The notes: generated from the sequence alone by a model not told the origin. A DNA stretch of 44,346 nucleotides from Priapulus caudatus (GCF_000485595.1 NW_014577116.1:1-44346), one strand, 5' to 3'. Positions 11,650 to 23,725 are shown, counted from the stretch's first letter. Made by a program: numbers and translations.

Positions 11650-12785
11650 ACCAAGTTTAATACACATTTTAAAGGCAGCAGGTTTTCTGGCAAAAACGTC
11701 GCACATGCAAGGCAGTGTGATGCTGCTTGCTGATGCAGGTACCGCTTGATAAATTAGTAGATTCCAATGCATAGAAATGGAAACAACGGGATTTCTTTTC
11801 TGATGTTATGGTGGATTACAGTCTATTTATGCATTGCCTTTGCACTGTATACAACGTATATGGAACTTATCAGTTGGGAATAGCCTAGTCCAACACAGAG
11901 AATTTAAAACGTGACACCGAAGAGAATTCAACAGACACGGTTCATTTAAGCACGAACTTTTTTAAGTGTTATGAAGTCGTTTAGTGGCTCAAACAACCCA
12001 GAAACGGTCACGGTGCTAATAGATAACTAGTTCATTTGCCCCTTATTTGTTGTTTCATGGAGCAGGCAATAACCACCATACAACTCTATTGTTCCTATTT
12101 TATCACACGTAAGCTGCAGCTGAAACTCAGGCAGAACAAACGACTTTGTACTATCACCCACCCACCTACGCAACCTGAGCTAAGCGCGAAGGGATGGAGC
12201 AAGGAGATTTGATCTGGTTCTGAGTTATTGTAACAAGGAAAACTCACAATCGCTGTTTATGACACGCAGCTACTGTAATTCACTGCCAGGTGCTGCCACC
12301 TTCTGTTGCATTTAATAAGAATGAATAGTAAATTCGAAAAACATTGGGCAGATTTGGGATGATCTCACCTGTAGACAGGCACACATCTACAAAGCAGACA
12401 TCAGTATGTTTATAATAGCCGAAAATTCAGCAATATATTATTCCCATATATACACAAATTTATATACACATTGTTATTACAACACTTGATTCATTCCGGC
12501 CGGCACGGTTATCAACTCTCATAGAATCTGATATCATTTTTGCTCTGAACATAATGCACCTAATGTAACAAATGCACCTAATGTAACAAATAACGCAAAA
12601 CGCCCAAGTTAAGAGAACTCTGTTCTGAATTTTTACACAAGCTCGCAAGCTTTGGTAATATATCAATAAATGATACGCATGAAATATGTTACACGTACAC
12701 ACTGACTAAATGATGAATCACACAGAACGGCAGGATTATGCAATCCTAATGTACCTGACCTGTGTGGTTACACTTGCAACTACAA
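11650..12785. other. No gene seen
   Basis: Frames are at most 80 codons and have no motif. One short direct repeat occurs (TGCACCTAATGTAACAAA, twice near 12555-12590). Confidence 0.5.
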
Positions 12786-12793
12786 AATATTAA

Positions 12794-13198
12794 GCCCGGC
12801 GCACACGTGAGTAATTTTACTCAAGTAAAATGATGCATGCGTAAAAATACTCACGCGAAATATTTTCAGCGTCCGCCACACACGTGAGTAAAATTACTCA
12901 AGGTGTAAGTGGTAATGTAGATCACGTGACTGTGCGCAGCCAATACTGGGCGCAGTCATCTTTAAAATGATTTACACGCATGCACTGTGAGTGTGAGTAC
13001 CAGTGTTGAGTAAATTTACGCAGCTAACGCGCACACGTTGAGTATTTTGACGCATAAGTCAAAAATTATCAAACATGTTTGATATTGAGTTTCTTGATGC
13101 AAGCGTCAGAAAACTCAACGAAAATCCGGCGCACACGTGAGTATTTTGACGCATGCATCATTTTACTTGGTAAAATTACTCACGTTGCTGCGCCGGGC
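12794..13198. mobile_element. MITE flanked by TTAA, 405 bp
   Basis: The ends are TTAA-GCCCGGCGCACACGTGAGTA and its complement (…GCTGCGCCGGGC-TTAA) at 12790-12793 and 13199-13202. Inverted arms of about 60 bp also share ATGATGCATGCGT. The TTAA duplication is typical of piggyBac and Kolobok elements, so this is inferred to be a non-autonomous member of one of them. CACACGTGAGTA recurs several times inside. Short frames over it are not genes. Confidence 0.8.
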
Positions 13199-13202
13199 TT
13201 AA

Positions 13203-13810
13203 AGGCTCACAACGCGGCATCAAACGCTTATTTCACCAGTACTAGGACTAGCAAATACTTCGCTGTCATGCATAATCACACTACCTTATGACAAAATAAA
13301 TCTAGTTGCTCCATTTCACTGCGCGTTGCTTTAAACCCACAAAGAAAGAGTGTGAGAAAACTGGCCATTCTCTGGCGCAAACGCCGACTGTTTGCAAAAC
13401 AATATAGCCTCGAAGTGGTGACGTGACGTCACATGTGTTTTATCTTTGCTGCGCCCGTACCGCTGTACCGCCTGTACCGCTGCACGGTTGCTTGGGGATT
13501 GGGAGAAACCGTCAACCAACATCGGAGAATTCAACAACAGTGGAGGTATTTTCAAAATACCTTTTATAAGACAAACGTGCAGGAAAATGGGCAGGAACTA
13601 GAGTTTATATTTTGTTCACTAAGTAGTGTGATTATGCTATGCCACGAAGTATTTTGCTAGTCTAGTACTGGAGAATTATGCGTTTTTGGCATTGCGCATC
13701 TCCGTGTGAGCTGTTAAGTTTAACAGCACTTCCCACACCAAGTTTCACCATGACGCTGCGATATTCAGAGATAACGTCAAACAGAAACAAAGACAGCCAC
13801 CAAGCGAGCA
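13203..13810. other. No gene supported; contains a perfect CRE motif
   Basis: TGACGTCA lies at 13424-13431, preceded by an overlapping TGACG, with tandem CCGCTGTACC-type units at about 13455-13485. This could be a promoter, but no gene start can be tied to it. Confidence 0.3.
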
Positions 13811-13814
13811 AAGC

Positions 13815-13887
13815 AGACACACAGACACACAGACACACAGACAGAGAGGCACGCACGCAGCACGCGCGCGCACGCCACACAGCACAC

Positions 13888-13962
<75 letters not shown>

Positions 13963-13990
13963 ACACACGCACGCGCGCGCGAGAGAGAGG

Positions 13991-14021
<31 letters not shown>

Positions 14022-14045
14022 GGAGAGAGAGCGACAGAGAGATCG
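13815..14045. repeat. (CA)n plus (GA)n compound microsatellite
   Basis: ACACAG units pass into long (CA)n, then CGCG, then (GA)n with GGGA and GCGA interruptions. Frames across it are repeat artefacts. Confidence 0.95.
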
Positions 14046-14331
14046 AGCCAATGCATGCAGCATGCATATATTTTGCATTACCACACTCTGTCAAGGTACA
14101 CTAGGTGAACGGGGGACGTGGAGAACGCGTACAAGTGCAGTAATTCATTACTTTCATTATATCAACTAAAACACCTATTTCATGAGGTAGAGTAACAGAC
14201 TAAATAACAGTTTCGCTAACATTCTCTAAAAATATTTGCATCCTATACCAACTCAGAATCAGATATAGCTGCCATTATTAAACACATAGAAGTATTGATA
14301 CTGTTCCGTTCTTTATCATTATACATGTAAT

Positions 14332-14376
14332 CAAGACTCAAGAGTACAGAATAGAGATCTCAATTATATACTCTTG
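14332..14376. mobile_element. Micro-hairpin element, copy 3 (45 bp)
   Basis: The ends are CAAGACT and ACTCTTG, and the pairing is imperfect: a second CAAGAGT lies 7 bases inside. Flanks are the direct repeat ATGTAAT at 14325-14331 and 14377-14383, which sets the borders. Confidence 0.75.
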
Positions 14377-14577
14377 ATGTAATATTATAGTGGTTCCCCA
14401 CTAATTTTAAGTGTATGACACGCAAAGAGACCAAGCGGTCAGACTGCAAAAATATTGGACAAACATGGTGAAGCTCCTTTTAGTGCAATTATGGATCGAT
14501 CTAACAATAAAATAAATATGTAGTGCCATTAATATCATATCATGTTGTAATGTTGATGTGGCAAACCAGCATACTAT

Positions 14578-14616
14578 CAGGAGTAAGATAATATATCCTA
14601 TATTATCTTACTCCTG
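14578..14616. mobile_element. Micro-hairpin element, copy 4 (39 bp)
   Basis: Perfect 18 bp arms (CAGGAGTAAGATAATATA) surround a 3-base loop. Flanks are the direct repeat ATACTAT at 14571-14577 and 14617-14623. It lies only 200 bases from copy 3. Confidence 0.85.
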
Positions 14617-14623
14617 ATACTAT

Positions 14624-16140
14624 CCCATCATAGATAACATCCCCTTCTCTAATGCATACATTACATGACATATAAGTTACTGCGCTGAAATATGTGCCCA
14701 CATTATGGGCTAATAGTTGTCAGTCAGTCGTTTCAAATGTGAAAAAAAATTGCAGAGTGGTAAGTCTGGAAATTGCTGCAATATCTTACTATGACATGAT
14801 TCCGCTATGCCAGGACAGTGTCAATGATATAATAAAATACAAACAAAAGAAGTTAAATTCCAACCAGCATAACTGATTGAAGAATTTTGTGTCAGTTTGC
14901 AGTACACTGTATGATACATTGTAACATAGTTCAGAATATGAAATATTGTATATATATATAGTTAACAAATACTGAAACAGATATTTCTATTCTTTTATGT
15001 GAGATGGGCTATTGGATGAACACTGAGCTGTTACTCGCACTCACAATGACTATTGGTGGTCGTGAGTAAATGCCAACCCCGCACCGGACAATTTTATTTC
15101 ATGATTTAGTTTTTTTGTTGGCAAAAACTCTAGCACTGGGGACAGAATGTGACATAGTAGGACCGAGCTCTCACTATCACTGAGATTTGGAGAGGTCGTT
15201 AGCTAGGCACTCGCAGCAAAGCGTATGAGCACACATTATCACAAATGAGCCATGCCGAGTATCATTCATAGATCCTATCGATCCTATGCAGATCATGATA
15301 TCACCTTGCACTAGCAATTCTTTTATTCAACCTTGAAATCTTGTTTTGTAGAGTACATACTATACATTCTATACATTCTATACATTCTAATACATGCAGA
15401 ACGTTCACGTAAATAATTCAACCTAGGTTATTATAATAATGTGGAAGTACGAATATCCTTCGTATTTTTCAGCTATATAACTACAGCAAACAAATTCATC
15501 TACACTTGAACCTGATAACATTAGCCAAACCTAAACCTGAACCGGCATTAACATACTGTGACAGATACGCATCTGATGGGCAAAAATAGTGATCAAACTA
15601 GTGGTAGAACGGCTGTAAGTGTAAACACTAATATTCCAAACAAAACACATGGCTACACACCGGTCAAATACACCATGAGAATAATGTAGGAACTATATCT
15701 TTATTAGTAGTTTATTATGTTTTCATGTTTACATTCAGGGAACTCATGAGGCAGCATGTTTATCAGGGTTTGTGCGGCTGAGCTTATCTAAGCAACGCTG
15801 TGCGGCCGAGAGCAAATGCACCCAACCTAAGCATGACCCACAGCATGGGGAATTTTGACAGATATCCGTTTATAATCGAGTTTACTCAAGCTAGTGAGAT
15901 TACCAAGCAATAGGTCATATGATCTAAACCATTTCACTCCCAGCACTATCAACTGAATCTGCTTTCATGAATACATAGTTAATATATTATATATAGCCTA
16001 CATACAGATCGACACCAACTGTAAACTAGTTAAATGCTATATCTATGGGATACAGAAAAATTAGCCCGTTCAATGCATCAACCATACCCAGTATCCTACC
16101 CAGTAACATCTTACTATTCACAAGGAAAATATTAGGTTTT
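14624..16140. other. No gene seen
   Basis: AT-rich sequence. A small tandem (TATACATTC, about 3 units) lies at 15358-15392. If the minus-strand exon at 16147 is real, this is its intron. Confidence 0.5.
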
Positions 16141-16146
16141 ACTTAC

Positions 16147-16543
16147 CAAGCAAGCCACTACTGGAATAAACTCCTTGACTGTACGGCCGATACTGAATAG
16201 GTACACAGATCGGAGACCCTTGGTTGCTATCCGATGCTCTTCCTAGTTGAATGCCACCTAGTGGTGAGTGGCTGAGTGGCACATGGGGACTCTGACTGCT
16301 GTCTGGGGTCGCTCTGGCAACAGAGCGACCCAGGCTGCTGTCTGGAGCAGTCCTGGCAACAGCCCTCTCCGGAAGTGCTATTGCAATCGGTCTAACAATG
16401 GGCAGCTGGGCAGAGCTGCGTGGGGTTAGGCCATGCACATGGCTGCCCTCGACCACGCCCCCTACCTGCACCACTCTCTGGTTCTGCTCGCGTGTAGTCG
16501 TGATTCTGTCAGCATCCCGAGATAGGGACTCTGACATTATACC
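16147..16543 (-). CDS. Unidentified coding exon, probable first coding exon of a minus-strand gene
   Basis: On the minus strand an acceptor (TGCTGCTTACAG) at about 16544 precedes GGTATAATGTCAGAG, and a strong donor (TTG|GTAAGT) follows at 16146. The frame is open from ATG at 16537 to the donor: 130 codons plus one base. The peptide starts MSESLSRDADRITTTREQ and is rich in S, P, R, Q and G, so probably disordered. It contains an internal tandem repeat of about 12 residues (VARTAPDSS then VARATPDSS), visible in the DNA at about 16285-16360. I recognise no domain and see no convincing next exon downstream (lower coordinates). The GC-rich codons differ from the AT-rich surroundings, which supports a real exon. 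Confidence 0.5.
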
Positions 16544-16698
16544 CTGTAAGCAGCACAAGAGAAATTAACATGTAAAGAAATATTATAATTTCGTATTACT
16601 ACTATATACCCTCGCGCATGAATACACTTATTCACGTGCTGAAGCACCCATGCACACACGCTCGTGACAGTACTATGTTGGGTCATCGCCAAACCTAC

Positions 16699-16766
16699 CT
16701 GCCGAGATACCTGCAATGAAGTCGGTAGCTATGTGAGGCCTTCCTCCACTTCAGCGCCATGGGAAC
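16699..16766 (-). other. Possible upstream 5' UTR exon with a short uORF
   Basis: On the minus strand, TGTTTCAG|GTTCCCATGG opens and TCGGCAG|GTAGGT closes a 68 nt exon-like unit about 155 nt upstream of the 16147-16543 exon. An alternative donor, TTGCAG|GTATCT, lies 12 nt earlier. The ATG here, read across the splice, meets a TAA just before the MSESLS start. It would therefore be an upstream ORF rather than the N-terminus. The call rests on splice motifs only. Confidence 0.35.
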
Positions 16767-16856
16767 CTGAAACAGAGAGAATAGCTTGAGATACAAAATT
16801 GCCTCGGGATGACATATGCAGAGTGACGGGCATGCAATATTACTATTTGATACAAT

Positions 16857-16891
16857 CAAGAGCGTATAAAGGTCCTCTTAATACGCTCTTG
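16857..16891. mobile_element. Micro-hairpin element, copy 5 (35 bp)
   Basis: Perfect 11 bp arms (CAAGAGCGTAT) surround a 13-base centre. Flanks are the direct repeat ATACAAT at 16850-16856 and 16892-16898. Confidence 0.85.
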
Positions 16892-17181
16892 ATACAATGT
16901 ATAATAAGATACCCATATTTGGAAGTCTCTGTAAACAGAAATTAACGCTTGGATTCGTACAATTATCCTTATGCGGTCCCAGTTTTTCTTTAGTACAATG
17001 TATGGATATAAAATTTACTGTGTGTACATTTAACAACGAATCACGGCACTCTGTTTCAAGAATACACAGCTCGCCACAGTAAAACGGTCAAAAATGTAAG
17101 CAGCTATTACACTTCAGCTACTTCAAATTTCCCTTCAGCACTGCCTCTTCACTTTAACCTTCCACGACTAGAACCAACTTA

Positions 17182-17194
17182 CCCCCCCCCCCCC
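17182..17194. repeat. Homopolymer of 13 C
   Basis: Uninterrupted C run. Confidence 0.9.
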
Positions 17195-18110
17195 GTTCTC
17201 AATCGTGATACTCACTCAAGGTGGATATTACACTCAATGTTTACTGTTAAATGTTAGATGATTAAATGTTTACTGTTTCTTAATCCTATATTACATATGA
17301 TTATTTAGTAAATTGGACAAAAGTGAAACTGCAGCCGAGGATACAACCACCTTTTCCAATAATTAAGCTGTTCGTCTCGCCAACTGTAGTTTTGCCAACC
17401 AAGAGTTGTTTTTCAGGGGTCTCACCCCGTGGTTACTGTATATGTGATTCCACGTTGTGTTACATTTGTCGAAGGTTACAATTAAATACACTACCTATGC
17501 CTACAATGACCAACAAGACAGGCATTATTACCACCAGGAATTCATGTGCATACATCGTACGGATAAATTCCGGCTACCACGACAACCACTACGACTACTA
17601 CTGTTTACAACTATCCACTACTATTACCATTGCATTCACCCGACTCATGTTTACTGCTACTGCTAGTGCTACAGATATTACAGTATCTAGATTTAAAAGA
17701 ACGTACCAGCAGGCAGTCAGTATAGTTCAATGGCACAGTTTACGAATTTCGAAGTCTAGACTGGCTAACGTAGTTGTGGTTGACAGACCACGATGAAACA
17801 GTCGACCAGCCAGAGTTCATGCGCAGCGTTCCAGGCAGAGGCCAGACTTTTACGATGTGGACTGACAATTGCAATATCCGACGGCAAATAACACTGGCAA
17901 ACTCCTACGCAGTAGCTGTAGGATTTATAACCGATGTGGTGCTTGTACGTGTGAAACGATCGTCTATCTAACGAAAGCGACCATATGATCTAGCGGCAAT
18001 AACCGGCTGCACATAACCAGCGGCCAGCAGAGCATTGATCAAGGCTGTATTTACTTTAATCTACATTGGCGGAGATAGCAAGATTGCGACGGTATAACTA
18101 TTACCAGGCT
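17195..18110. other. No gene supported; 157-codon open frame of uncertain status
   Basis: The + frame 17323-17796 stays open for 157 codons. The product is rich in T, I and Y, has no domain I recognise and has no supporting start context or splice sites. It is probably chance. Confidence 0.25.
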
Positions 18111-18117
18111 ATTACAT

Positions 18118-18345
18118 ACACGCGTGCTTCTGGCGTTCGTTCACGTACGCGCACGCGCGCGCACGCACCCACACACACACACACACACACGCACGTTCGC
18201 GAACGCGCATACATTCACGTACGCCCACGCACACACACACGTACAGATACGCATATTTACACACGCGATCACACACACTCACACGCACACGCACACACCC
18301 ACGGTCACATAGACATTCACATGAACGCACACATAGCTAGATAAA
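18118..18345. repeat. CA/CG-rich degenerate microsatellite
   Basis: CACACA, GCGCGC and CACGTACG units alternate. Frames on both strands are repeat artefacts. Confidence 0.85.
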
Positions 18346-19930
18346 TGCAGACAGCCTGCAGATTTTTCTGCCATGAGTCAGTTTCCTCCGCCCACTCCCT
18401 TTTCCCAGCAGCTAACCTACATAAACCTTCCTGAGCCCTGCCCCCTACTCTGTATACATGTAAACGAAAGTGCAAAGGCGACAACACCCAGGGTTGAACT
18501 AAATGTGAATGAATAACGTAAAATATATTTTGCTTGCCCATATTTCACACATATAAAATAGATCTTATATATATCATAACTATACGGACTGGCATGTTAT
18601 ATACGCGTTATTGGTGAATTCTGTATTTCCATTTTTTTGGTATATCCTTTGAGCAGTACCTTAATTTTACTCATTAGCTCTCGATTTTCCTGGCGATATC
18701 TATTTTTCTTGCAATTCAAATTTATTGATTTTTTACACTTTATTGTATAAATAACCCATTGTTATTTTATTAGTAGAGGTGGCAATATGGATTATCGATT
18801 ATACTGTGTTATAATTGATCATATTGTGAGTCTATTATATAGTGATTGTCGATCAATTATAGCTACAACTGAAGAGCAGAAAGCAGTCCTAAGTTGACTG
18901 CCAAATTGAAGACTTGAGGCGACTAGTTCAAGCGGTAATACACTCATCACGCAATATGTACAGCATATTCTACATTTCCGTCTTGTGACGCATTGAGAGT
19001 AGTTCTTCTCAGATATTTACACTTTTCGACATGTGTTATTTAAGTTTATACGCAGCGTAACCAGTGGGTACGTTTTATACGTGCGACACATTTTCCATCA
19101 TGAAACATCATTTTCCATGCGCTCGCGACACGTCGAGAGGGTTGGTTCGTCGCTTATTTCTCGGCAGCGCAGCCCGTCTAGCCGCTTGCTACGCACAACA
19201 GAAGGTGAGTTTTATTCACGCCGCCCGCCCTTGCGCGTATAATACTGCGTGCATACATACGCTCGACGGCTGCTGAGCCAGACGCTTTCTGATGTACATG
19301 TATATGATATTATGTGGCGTGTTGCAAGGGGGCTGGCTTATCCGGTAGCAGCCGACACAGACAGCAATACATACACTCTGCGACCCGACTACAGGCGGCC
19401 TTGCAGGCCTGTGTGTAGAGAAGAGAATTCGCACCGTCTATACTCCCCTCTATACTACGCTATACTAGCTCTACAGAAATGTCTACGAAACGTTTTCTCC
19501 TGCCCACACGCATTCGTTTAGACTGTTTTGGGGGGTGACCAGCCGATTTCTCCTTTTACAAACGTCCTATTGAGAAAGAAAATCACACGTTTTATGGAAC
19601 CGCCACTATATTATGTTTTTTTAAACAAAAGTTCAAATGTTTAAAAAAATACTAAAGCTTTTAAGATATTCAAAAGTTACCCTCATCCTATCTAGACTCG
19701 TCGTAGTGTCAACGCTGGCATTTAAACCATCGCGGTGACGTTGAATCCATGATCAGACATGTCACAAAGACAGGCTACCTGGTGAAGGTATATGTCGCAA
19801 ACCAAATTCTAACTCCGTCGAGCCGGTTTACTAATTAACTGGCAACGATATACGATTCATACGCTTACTCGCTATTACGCATGTATCCACACCACACCGG
19901 GCCTACATGCATCCTCCACACGTCCGGAGA
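18346..19930. other. No gene seen
   Basis: Frames are at most 90 codons. The stretch 19080-19440 is somewhat richer in CpG and could be regulatory. I see nothing specific. Confidence 0.45.
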
Positions 19931-19939
19931 ACCACTGTA

Positions 19940-20181
19940 GCAGATGGGGTCGTTGTCGTATCAGGTACTACAGATTTGCACCCGATGTAGTTTTAGGTTG
20001 TTTAGTATTATGTTTATATTTTTATATGAAGTATGTTTAGGGTTAGGGTTAGGGCTAAGGTTAGGGTTAGTGTTAGGGTTAGGGTACACTTCTGTAGTAC
20101 AAGTCTGGTACACTTTGTGTATACATATATGTACCTCGGGTACATATCTGTAGTACCTGATACGACAACGACCCCTTGAGC
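19940..20181 (+). mobile_element. MITE with internal TTAGGG repeats, copy A (242 bp)
   Basis: Inverted termini start GGGGTCGTTGTCGTATCAGG and continue to TACTACAGAT. Interior TTAGGG units run at 20037-20084. The outer six bases (GCAGAT left, TTGAGC right) match the edges of copy B, so they belong to the element. The 9 bp flank ACCACTGTA is repeated at 19931-19939 and 20182-20190. Such a length fits Mutator-like elements, but the superfamily is not proven. Confidence 0.8.
20037..20084 (+). repeat. Interstitial telomere-like (TTAGGG)n
   Basis: About eight TTAGGG units, some with a changed base (GCTAAGG, GTGTTAGGG), lie inside MITE copy A. Confidence 0.9.
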
Positions 20182-20190
20182 ACCACTGTA

Positions 20191-20885
20191 GCTACCGAGT
20201 CGCTGTAATGACCTGTTTTCAGTGTTGCAATTTGTTCCACTAAAGCACTTCGAATACTACCAGCCACGGAAACTCTGGTACGTCTTTCAACTAACGGCCA
20301 TTGCCACCACGAGATAGGTCAGCAGAATAAACGTATTTACGAACAACTTCAATGAGCTGTCTTCAATCCGCCATGACCACAATGGTCCGGCAGGAAATGG
20401 TACAAAGAGTATAAGACCTGTCCGTGAAAAAGAACCAGGCTGGCCCAGGCACATTTACACAACGCGTTCACAACAAATAGAAACGCTGCCATACGCTGTA
20501 TGAAAACCTTCCCATGGTATCTTTCATGTAAATTGTCCAACATCTAACTAATAACAGCATGAATTTAACTGCAACTGGTTAATAAATACCTACGCACATT
20601 CGCTTGAAAAATTTAGGTTCGGTATTTTAGATTTTGGTAATATACGAGATTGTGTAGCCGGGAAAACGTCAGTATAGCGCTAATGTCGTAAAACCTGTTT
20701 CACAGTGGAATTTTTTCCTGAACTAAATAACGTGCTACTTAATCGTGCTATGAAATAGACCACCACCACAGTTAAAGATTCAAGCATTCTCCGTCTTGCT
20801 TTATGTCAGGCAGCCAGTCCAAGTAATGCTGCATTATTTACTATATTGCCTGCACCATTCGGAGACATAGATATGTGACCATAAG
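20191..20885. other. No gene seen between the two telomere-repeat MITEs
   Basis: Only short frames; no motif. Confidence 0.5.
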
Positions 20886-20888
20886 CAC

Positions 20889-20960
<72 letters not shown>
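20889..20960. repeat. (CAA)n microsatellite, about 24 units
   Basis: Pure CAA run. The Cys or Val runs on the minus strand are artefacts. Confidence 0.95.
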
Positions 20961-21252
20961 GCGACATAAGTAGTACAGTCTGTGCAACATATATATTTTA
21001 TGGCTAAATGATTTGACATACACTGCATGACGCCTATAATTACATTATCGTATTACAATACATTGAAGTACTAAGCTCCCGAATGGCTTCTTATGTGTGG
21101 CCGAGATTTAAACGCCCGATATCCATCTTAAATGCAGTCACTTTACCTGCAAGGAATACGGAACCACGGGAAGGTAGTAGGCATCATATCAAGGCAGCTT
21201 TTCAATCACCTTCGGGCAAATTAGTGGCATGCCTCATCAGTGCGTCACTAAC

Positions 21253-21480
21253 GCTCAAGGGGTCGTTGTCGTATCAGGTACTACAGATATGTACCCGAGG
21301 TACATATATGTATACACAAAGTGTACCAGACTTGTACTACAGAAGTGTACCCTAACCCTAACCCTAACGGCCTAACCCTAAACATACCTCATATAAAAAT
21401 GTAAACATAATACTAAACAACCTAAAACTACCTCGGGTACATATCTGTATAGTACCTGATACGATAACGACCCCATCTGC
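21253..21480 (-). mobile_element. MITE with internal CCCTAA repeats, copy B (228 bp), inverted relative to copy A
   Basis: It has the same termini and interior as copy A in opposite orientation, with CCCTAA units at about 21349-21380. The arms are flanked by ACTAAC-GC and GC-GTTAGT, an extension of the palindrome rather than a direct duplication. No clear target duplication is seen. Confidence 0.8.
21349..21382 (-). repeat. Interstitial telomere-like (CCCTAA)n
   Basis: About five units, one broken by GG, lie inside MITE copy B. Confidence 0.9.
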
Positions 21481-23340
21481 GTTAGTATAACCGACGGAAA
21501 CTACACCACCTACCCGCCCCACCCAGCGTCGCCCACCCACCAAACCCTCCCTGCTCGTTGCTACGGAGATTAGCCATCAAATACGAAACCCAGTCGCATT
21601 TTCACTGACACTGTACGATGGGTACTATACAGTGAGCGCTAAACATAGGCGGGCCTATTTCTCATATAGCCTCACTGTGTTACTGATGCAAATAATGTCT
21701 GATATCACAACGCGAACACATAGATCGCATGAATTACACTATAAATACTGCGCGCACAATCATTTTCGCCAGAACGTAAATAGGTGCGAGTGAGTGCATA
21801 CTACATTCATGTGCGCGTGCCGTGCATGCGGGCGTGGGTGCTGTCTGCGTGTGTACAACCGATTAGCATATATCTATTAACAGGTACACAGGGATGCACG
21901 TGTGCTAATGTACAGTCTCCACACGCAGTGAACGCTGTAGTGAAGTCTGGCTGCAGCTATAGTATACGCAGCGGCATGAATTCAATCCACGCTTGGTAAT
22001 CGTACGTATAAATCAATTCACAGAGACTAGGTGTGTAAAATTGGCGTTCAATCGATGCACGCGTGTCAGTGTTTTCAAGCCACGTAGCTATGTGTACATA
22101 CACTAACCAACTTTCTCCGATTCAAACTGAACATAGTACGCATAGTAATACCCGTGGCGACATTGATCTGATGTACTTTGACCTGTAATCTAACAACATC
22201 AATAACCTCCGACTAAAACTATAATAAAACACCAAGTGTGTGGACTTCAACCCCACCCAATTCCTCGTGCGAAATACGTTTGCTCGTAACATGCACACAA
22301 AGTTATAGCGGTGACGATAGAATGGCACAGTCACCAATGCTAACGCATTACTATGTCAAGGGAAATTCCACAATTCTCGGTGACACGGTAACAACTTACT
22401 TGTCGCTACGGTTGATCCAGTCAGGTGGTCTTACACGGAGCCGTTTACACGGTGCCTAACAGCACGATACACACAGCATATAGGAAAGCGTTAGAAGGTG
22501 CTCCTTTCCTATCAGACCAGCTTGTACGAGTTTCCAAACACCGTCTATGCGCCTACCGTGTACAGCTACGTACATGAACGTACATCTATAGCACCAGGTG
22601 GTGCAAAGAGCCTTGCAAAAATGCTTGGCATGTCGCCCACTGATGTGTTACCAGGCCCGGCAGACGGCTTATACCTGAAAGGTCACCTGGGTGTGATTTT
22701 TGAAAGTCCCGATTGAAAATTACATGTCTAACAAGCCACTTCAGAATAAGCATGTAAAGTTTCTTGAACTTGACAGGTTTATATAGTTCCCGCTTTTCTG
22801 CAGCGCGCCTGGACATGCAATAGAAAATGTGCCGCCGTATTATGGGGCACTGAATGGCAAAATATCCAGACACAATAATGCGCCTTTTATATTGGCATTC
22901 ACTGAATGGGCAGTGATAACTGTTGATTGCCGTGCACACGTCAGTACTTCACAGGCTGTATGAATTTTGTCCGCTCACCGCGATAACTCGCTATCGACTA
23001 TGCACGCACGCACACTGTCTGCAGCAGACATGCCAGAGGGAAACCGTGGCGCTTACGACATTGTAGGCGGCGGGTTGAATGTAGGTGAACACTGGTGCAG
23101 CGCGCCGAGCAACACACGCAGTCTGCGCGGAAAGCCGAACAAAGCTAGGCACTGTCGGGAAATTCTCTGCTGGTGCGTGTACATCTACCGCCACATACCA
23201 CACACTATTCCTCAGCGCTGGCCTACAGCTCTCTTCGTATGCATGAACTTGTACACATTGAACACGTAGTGAGTGGTGGTTGTGACGCTCGCAGCGCATG
23301 CATGTGTCAATGCGCCGACCGAGATACTATTGTGTATAGC
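21481..23340. other. No gene supported
   Basis: The largest frames (117 codons on minus at 22586-22939; 100 on plus at 22967-23269) show no domain. A short hairpin, ATAGGAAAG / CTTTCCTAT, lies at 22480-22512. CpG content rises around 22980-23200. Confidence 0.4.
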
Positions 23341-23361
23341 GTTTTTTACGCGCCACCGTTT

Positions 23362-23510
23362 GCGCTTGCGTGCATGCGTGGGTGTGTGTGCGCGCGTGCC
23401 TCCGCGCGGGTGTGCGTGCGTATGCATGTGTGTGCGTGTGACACGGTGTGTGCGTGCGTGCGTCTGTGTGTAGTGTGTTCGTGTGTGCGTGCGTGCGTGC
23501 AAGCGCATAT
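23362..23510. repeat. GTGC/GTGT degenerate microsatellite
   Basis: GTGCGTGC and GTGTGTGC units are interrupted by CCTCCGCGCG. Confidence 0.85.
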
Positions 23511-23725
23511 GCGGATGTGTCGGTTGTATAGTGGAATAACTAATAAGTAACATTTGTAAAATACCGACGTGAAACCACAGACTGGATTTCCGACTTTTAT
23601 ATACGAACTTTACAATCCGTGCGTGCGTGACATTACAACACTACAACAACCTTGGTGATTTATTAAAGTTGTAACCATTTTTGTAAAAAAAGAGATATAG
23701 ATATATTATCCACTCCTGATATAAT

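Noticed and set aside
13662-14169. Frames of 103-163 codons on both strands
   Set aside because: They lie on the CA/GA microsatellite.
20037-21382. Telomere repeats as a chromosome end or fusion point
   Set aside because: Both tracts are short and sit inside two copies of the same inverted-repeat element, in opposite orientation, with unique sequence around them.
22586-22939. 117-codon frame on minus
   Set aside because: No motif, no splice support, and length within chance for this sequence.
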